A stretch of 27,426 nucleotides of DNA, taken from positions 1 to 27,426 of IMG/VR virus record IMGVR_UViG_3300025880_000077; one strand, written 5' to 3'. How positions within the stretch are numbered: the stretch's first letter is position 1; each line of letters opens with the position of its first letter. The notes under the pieces are model-generated. The model did not search any database. It had not been told where the DNA came from and worked only from the letters and a program-made list of their open reading frames with translations. This stretch comes from a virus. This document shows positions 23,885-27,426 of the stretch, piece after piece. The translations under genes were made by a program, and so were the position numbers.

Positions 23885-24402
23885 GAGAAAATTTTAACAA
23901 ATGCCTAGAAATGGTACTTGAACATGAAGGTGGCTATGTAAACAACGAAAACGACAGGGGTGGTATGACCAACCTTGGCGTTACTCGAAGAGTATATGAA
24001 GATTGGGTTGACCGTCCTGTATCTGAACAAGAGATGCGTGACCTGACACCAGAAGACGTAGCCCCAATATATAGAAAAAACTACGCTGATAGAATTCACT
24101 TTGATTCACTTCCATCTGGCTTGGATTGGGCTTGTCTGGATTGGGCTATTAATTCTGGAGCGAGTAGACCTGCAAAAGCTATACAACGTGCAGTTGGTGC
24201 AACAGCAGATGGTGTTATTGGGCCAAAAACCTTGCAGCTCGTAGCTGAAAAAGACCCAGAGTTCATAATAGATTACGTCTATACAGTCCGACAGTCGTTC
24301 TATGAAAGTCTGGATGATTATAAACACTTTGGCAGAGGTTGGTCACGACGAAACAAAGAAACGCTACACCAAGCTATGGAAATGGCAAAAGGGGGCAAGT
24401 GA
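23881..24402 (+). CDS. endolysin, GH108 N-acetylmuramidase with peptidoglycan-binding domain
   Basis: The 173-residue protein has a glycoside hydrolase family 108 domain in about residues 5-95. Its catalytic Glu16 lies in HEGGYVNNENDRGGMTNLGV, the family signature. A C-terminal peptidoglycan-binding domain follows (about 96-165; IQRAVGATADGVIGPKTLQL). GH108 enzymes cleave the glycan strand between MurNAc and GlcNAc. There is no signal peptide, so it depends on the holin for export. This differs from T7, whose lysozyme is an amidase. The stop overlaps the next ATG by one base (TGATG). Confidence 0.94.
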   Translation: MRENFNKCLEMVLEHEGGYVNNENDRGGMTNLGVTRRVYEDWVDRPVSEQEMRDLTPEDVAPIYRKNYADRIHFDSLPSGLDWACLDWAINSGASRPAKAIQRAVGATADGVIGPKTLQLVAEKDPEFIIDYVYTVRQSFYESLDDYKHFGRGWSRRNKETLHQAMEMAKGGK

Positions 24403-24635
24403 TGACAGAAGCAGAACTCATGTCGTTGCTACATAAAACATTAGCTGAGAACTTACTGATGCGTGTCAAAGACCCAGAAGCAAAGTCAGCTGACCTCAAT
24501 GTAGCAAGACAATTTTTAAAAGATAACGGAATAGATGCACTTCCAGCAGAGGGTTCACCACTGAGTGAACTCGTAGGTACGCTTCCAGATTTTAGTGATG
24601 CAGACTTTGATGTGAGTGAACTCAAGGCTAATTAA
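24402..24635 (+). CDS. terminase small subunit (T7 gp18-like)
   Basis: The 77-residue protein (T7 gp18 is 88) begins MTEAELMSLLHKTLAENLLM, a helical segment typical of the small maturase, with VARQFLKDNGIDALP and an acidic C-terminus (DFSDADFDVSELKAN). It recognises concatemeric DNA and assists the large subunit. I chose ATG 24402, which overlaps the endolysin stop and has AGGGGG upstream; the longer frame from 24339 would run back into the endolysin. Its TAA overlaps the large-subunit ATG by one base. Confidence 0.88.
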   Translation: MTEAELMSLLHKTLAENLLMRVKDPEAKSADLNVARQFLKDNGIDALPAEGSPLSELVGTLPDFSDADFDVSELKAN

Positions 24636-26353
24636 TGTTTACAGCAAAAACTTCGCTGGGCTTGCCTATAAAGCAAGACCCACTCTCAGACTTCCGTAAA
24701 TTCTTATTCGTAATATGGAAACACCTTAATCTACCAGACCCAACAGTGGTGCAGTATGACATCGCAAGAAAACTACAGCATGGTGAGAAGCGTATGATTA
24801 TCCAAGCCTTTCGAGGTGTAGGTAAGTCGTGGATTACCTCTGCTTACGTTGTATGGCTGCTATATATGAACCCACAATTAAACATATTAGTGGTTTCAGC
24901 ATCTAAATCACGCTCAGATGACTTTACTACATTCACGCTGCGTTTGATTAACGAAATGGATATATTGGCCCATTTGAGGCCAAAGACAGACCAAAGGCAG
25001 TCCAAGATTAGCTTTGACGTTGCACCAGCTGCAGCGTCTCACGCACCATCAGTTAAATCTGTTGGTATCAGTGGGCAACTTGCAGGTTCTCGTGCAGATG
25101 TCATTGTTGCAGACGATATTGAAGTCCCAAACAACTCGATGACGCAAGGCATGAGGGATAAACTGTCAGAAGCAGTTAAAGAATTTGACGCTATCTTGAA
25201 GCCAGATGGACGTATTATCTATCTTGGCACACCACAGAACCAAGAAAGCCTATATAATAAACTACCAGACCGTGGTTACACAGTGAGTATATGGCCCGCA
25301 CGTTATCCAAATCAGGAGCAATCTATAGGATATGGCACTAAGTTAGCCCCTATGATTGCCAATAAGCTGCAAGCAGATAGCAATTTGATTGGTGACCCAA
25401 CAGACCCATACCGCTTTTCTGACTTTGATTTGTTAGAACGTGAAGCATCCTATGGTCGCTCAGGGTTTGCGCTGCAGTTTATGCTCGATACCAGGCTATC
25501 AGATGCAGAACGCTATCCACTCAAGGTTTCAGACCTCGTGATTATGGATATACCAGTGCATGAAGCACCTGAGAAAGTCGTTTGGTCATCAGACCCACAG
25601 CATATCGTGGAAGAATTACCCAATGTTGCTTTCAACGGCGACCACTATCACAAGCCTATGTTTATGTCAGAAGACTTCATTGAATATACAGGCTCTGTGA
25701 TGTCCATAGACCCCTCTGGGCGGGGTAAAGATGAGACGGGGTATGCAGTCATAAAGATGCTCAATGGCTACCTATACGTGCGCAGATGCGGAGGTGTAGC
25801 AGGTGGGTACTCGCAAGAGGCATTGGAGAAACTTGCGGTCATCGCAAAGGAAGAAATGGTTAATGAGATAATCGTTGAGAGTAACTTTGGTGACGGTATG
25901 TTTAACCAACTGTTTCTACCAGTATTGACCAAGGTACACCCAGTGACGCTCTCTGAAGTTAGGCATAACACGCAGAAGGAACGTAGGATTATTGACGTTC
26001 TTGAGCCTGTAATGAACCAACACAGACTTGTGGTAGACAAGAAGGTTATCAAGAAAGACTTTGATAGCTGCCAACATTTACCACCAGAGCAAGCCTTGCG
26101 TTACCAGTTGATGTACCAATTGACCCGTATCACAGCTGACAGAGGGGCATTAACCAATGATGACCGTTTAGATGCATTGGCGATGGCCTGTCAGTATTGG
26201 GTAGATGCCATGGCGCAAGACGTAGAGCAGCGCATGTCTATCCGAAAGGAAGAACTTATGATGTCAGAGATACACAGATTGAAAGACCAATCGAATATGG
26301 GTTTAGCTGTTATATCAGGGCATCAGGCTGTTACTAAAAGTTTACGATGGTAA
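24635..26353 (+). CDS. terminase large subunit (T7 gp19-like)
   Basis: The 572-residue DNA packaging motor (T7 gp19 has 586) carries an ATPase with Walker A AFRGVGKS at 58-65 and Walker B VIVADDIE at 156-163. The coupling motif LGTPQNQ lies at 198-204. An RNase H-like nuclease follows, with Asp359 (SIDPSGRGKDETGY), the VESNFGDGMF segment and a C-terminal DDRLDALAMA acidic cluster. It docks on the portal, translocates DNA into the prohead and cuts the concatemer. It is the last gene of the late block, which supports genome ends lying downstream. Confidence 0.95.
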   Translation: MFTAKTSLGLPIKQDPLSDFRKFLFVIWKHLNLPDPTVVQYDIARKLQHGEKRMIIQAFRGVGKSWITSAYVVWLLYMNPQLNILVVSASKSRSDDFTTFTLRLINEMDILAHLRPKTDQRQSKISFDVAPAAASHAPSVKSVGISGQLAGSRADVIVADDIEVPNNSMTQGMRDKLSEAVKEFDAILKPDGRIIYLGTPQNQESLYNKLPDRGYTVSIWPARYPNQEQSIGYGTKLAPMIANKLQADSNLIGDPTDPYRFSDFDLLEREASYGRSGFALQFMLDTRLSDAERYPLKVSDLVIMDIPVHEAPEKVVWSSDPQHIVEELPNVAFNGDHYHKPMFMSEDFIEYTGSVMSIDPSGRGKDETGYAVIKMLNGYLYVRRCGGVAGGYSQEALEKLAVIAKEEMVNEIIVESNFGDGMFNQLFLPVLTKVHPVTLSEVRHNTQKERRIIDVLEPVMNQHRLVVDKKVIKKDFDSCQHLPPEQALRYQLMYQLTRITADRGALTNDDRLDALAMACQYWVDAMAQDVEQRMSIRKEELMMSEIHRLKDQSNMGLAVISGHQAVTKSLRW

Positions 26354-26391
26354 ATACTTTCCTCTCCTTATTTATATGACCAATTTTGAAG

Positions 26392-26409
26392 GTTGCACTT
26401 AAAGGGAGA
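26392..26409 (+). promoter_or_regulatory. possible T3-type phage promoter
   Basis: GTTGCACTTAAAGGGAGA resembles the T3 RNA polymerase promoter core (CTCACTAAAGGGAGA) with one extra T. It shares GTTGCACT and AAAG with 3862-3873. It lies 39 bases after the terminase stop. No cognate polymerase is seen in the window. Confidence 0.35.
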
Positions 26410-26552
26410 GGGAGTAGCTCTATAGGTTACCTAAATGTCTATTTTAAATATAAGACAAAAGAGGGAATGTCCCTATAGCAGAACTATAAGTAGCAATAAT
26501 TTAGAAGTAAAAATCTGAAGTGCTTACGATAAAAGTCTGGTCGCAAAATTCC

Positions 26553-26562
26553 CCCTATAGGG
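26553..26562. repeat. CCCTATAGGG palindrome within a repeated motif
   Basis: A perfect 10-bp palindrome continues into TTACC. The same CTATAGG(G)TTACC string, one G shorter, occurs at 26420-26431, and a half-copy CCCTATAG at 26471-26478. Confidence 0.5.
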
Positions 26563-26589
26563 TTACCGTTTTCAGCGTCTGGCGGGCTT

Positions 26590-26610
26590 ATTTACCGTCA
26601 TATTTACCGT
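26590..26610 (+). repeat. two ATTTACCGT direct repeats, 12-bp period
   Basis: ATTTACCGT occurs at 26590-26598 and 26602-26610. A third TTACCGT is at 26563-26569. They look like iteron- or protein-binding-type repeats. Confidence 0.45.
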
Positions 26611-26654
26611 TAAGGATACCTAGGGCTATATAAAACAGGGGTACGGGGGGTATT

Positions 26655-26690
26655 GGCAACAGTTTCCAGAACTGTTACCAGCTGTTTTTT
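26655..26690 (+). terminator. inverted repeat followed by six Ts, terminator-like
   Basis: GGCAACAGTT (26655-26664) pairs with AACTGTTACC (26670-26679) with one mismatch around TCCAG. Five bases later comes TTTTTT (26685-26690). The gap between stem and T-run is longer than ideal, so it may be a terminator or a protein-binding site. Confidence 0.4.
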
Positions 26691-26830
26691 CATCAATGTT
26701 CATGCTTTGTTCACCATGAGGGCGATTCTTTCGCTCGCCTGTCTCTCCTCTATCGTTTTCGAAATCATTGTTGATTACATTCAGAATAACCCAATAAAAC
26801 ATGGTGATAAACTAATTGATACCCATACAC

Positions 26831-26859
26831 TTGACTTCTAATCATCAGCGAGTTAGTTT
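26831..26859 (+). promoter_or_regulatory. possible host sigma-70-type promoter for the early genes
   Basis: TTGACT (26831-26836) and TAGTTT (26854-26859) stand 17 bases apart, upstream of the first gene after the non-coding region. A perfect TATAAT also occurs at 26884-26889 but without a good -35 box. An early promoter used by host RNA polymerase is expected here. Confidence 0.35.
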
Positions 26860-26909
26860 TTAATGGTGAGTTCATTTCGAACTTATAATTTAACAGTAAG
26901 GAATACATA

Positions 26910-27254
26910 ATGGGTTACATGAAAGATAAAATGATTGAAAAGAATGCACTGGAGTTTTTCCTGGAGTCAGCCAGAGCAGGGACGCTAGATGAATACTATC
27001 CAGGCATGGTAGGTAAACGCACTAAACGGGAAATGCTTGTTGATACTCGTGGCAACACTGAGACAACTGAAGGTACTATCCATATGTTTGACGGTGTGCA
27101 GGTATTTGTACCAGACCAAATATTCATGCTGACACAACCAGTTGTCGAGCCTATTGGCACTGATTATTATTTGAAGAATGATTTCCAACAACAGCAAAAT
27201 TATACTCTAGGGATGAATAGTTATTTTGACGCTGATGCTGATTTTTATAGCTAA
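26910..27254 (+). CDS. hypothetical early protein (114 aa)
   Basis: ATG 26910 follows AAGGAATACATA, a strong ribosome binding site that resembles the leader of the gene at 3884. The protein is 114 residues, without signal peptide or membrane segment. It has an acidic/aromatic make-up, a helical N-terminus (MIEKNALEFFLESARAGTLD), and an ending rich in Asp, Tyr and Phe. I recognise no family. As the first gene after the probable genome-end region it may be an early gene acting on the host, which is typically variable in sequence. Confidence 0.75.
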   Translation: MGYMKDKMIEKNALEFFLESARAGTLDEYYPGMVGKRTKREMLVDTRGNTETTEGTIHMFDGVQVFVPDQIFMLTQPVVEPIGTDYYLKNDFQQQQNYTLGMNSYFDADADFYS

Positions 27255-27293
27255 ATACATTCACCATTGATTAGAAAATGAAAGGCTTAAATA

Positions 27294-27426
27294 ATGGCAA
27301 TACTGCATACACAATTATCAAACTTAAACCAGGGGACACTGTTCCGTACATCAACTGATGGGACGTTTTATTGTCTCGATGGTTACAACAGGCTTACACG
27401 CAGAATGAACATCACTGCAGCTAACG
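27294..27426 (+). CDS. hypothetical early protein, cut by the window end
   Basis: ATG 27294 follows AAAGG (27281-27285) and opens a frame that stays open to the window end (44 full codons). The visible part begins MAILHTQLSNLNQGTLFRTS and continues with DGTFYCLDGYNRLTRRMN. Its turn-rich GTLFRTSTDGTFY pattern suggests a small beta-sheet protein. I cannot name a family from this much sequence. It lies 39 bases after the preceding gene in the same direction. Confidence 0.65.
   Translation, partial: MAILHTQLSNLNQGTLFRTSTDGTFYCLDGYNRLTRRMNITAAN

Larger units (their letters stand above)
26354..26909. other. non-coding region after terminase, probable genome-end and regulatory region
   Basis: This 556-base stretch has no convincing gene. 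It contains the promoter-like motif at 26392, CTATAG-centred motifs (26420-26431, 26473-26478, 26553-26562), and three TTACCGT motifs (26563, 26592, 26604). G-runs lie at about 26637-26650, and a large inverted repeat at 26655-26679. A 41-residue frame at 26716-26841 has a hydrophobic start but no ribosome binding site. In T7-like genomes the terminal repeat follows the large terminase gene, so genome ends are expected here or nearby. Confidence 0.6.

Noticed and set aside
24339-24401. Longer N-terminus for the small terminase
   Set aside because: The TTG/GTG-type upstream extension lies inside the endolysin gene. ATG 24402 has a ribosome binding site, overlaps the endolysin stop and gives the usual family length.
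26623-26650. Possible G-quadruplex in the G-rich stretch
   Set aside because: Only two or three clear G-runs are present with uneven spacing, so a four-run quadruplex is not supported.
26716-26841. 41-residue frame with hydrophobic N-terminus in the post-terminase region
   Set aside because: No ribosome binding site precedes ATG 26716, the upstream TTG at 26653 lies within an inverted repeat, and the sequence has no recognisable features beyond a short hydrophobic start.

Overview
The window is a continuous piece of a T7-like (podovirus) phage genome with every supported gene on the + strand. It runs from the 3' end of a family A DNA polymerase, through nucleotide-metabolism genes and the full virion and packaging set, into the first genes of what looks like the next early region. 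The protein set resembles marine podoviruses of the SIO1/cobavirus type that infect alphaproteobacteria: a B12-dependent class II ribonucleotide reductase, a GTA-type 3-TM holin, a GH108 endolysin and a short lysine-rich protein before the capsid. That host assignment is inference from protein resemblance. The DNA is moderately AT-rich.

Layout. 1-3817: DNA replication and nucleotide supply (DNA polymerase C-terminus, HNH endonuclease, small unknown, 5'-3' exonuclease, DUF3310 protein, MazG-like pyrophosphohydrolase, NrdJ), mostly coupled by short overlaps and closed by a terminator at about 3833-3860. 3884-7948: head genes (two small proteins, portal, a 40-residue protein, scaffold, small basic protein, major capsid), closed by a strong terminator after the capsid gene. 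7965-17476: tail tube A and B, then gp13-, gp14-, gp15- and gp16-like internal virion proteins, closed by a third terminator. 17495-21108: a very long tail fibre with its assembly chaperone. 21108-23500: five consecutive small membrane or exported proteins with no clear function, including a possible spanin pair and two signal-peptide genes that overlap by 149 bp. 23513-26353: holin, endolysin, small and large terminase.

26354-26909 is the only long stretch without a convincing gene. It holds repeated CTATAG and TTACCGT motifs, a large inverted repeat followed by six Ts, and a motif resembling a T3-type RNA polymerase promoter. A related motif stands before the head genes. After it come two unrecognised genes, the second cut by the window end. 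Since terminase large is normally the last gene of a T7-like genome, this stretch probably contains or lies near the genome ends of a circularised or concatemeric assembly.

The genes form a normal virulent programme: host nucleotides are recycled and reduced to deoxynucleotides, DNA is copied and processed, heads are built around a scaffold and filled by terminase, and the cell is opened by holin and endolysin, perhaps helped by the exported proteins. The least explained and most interesting parts are the exported-protein block and the post-terminase regulatory region. No RNA polymerase, integrase, tRNA or CRISPR array is visible.
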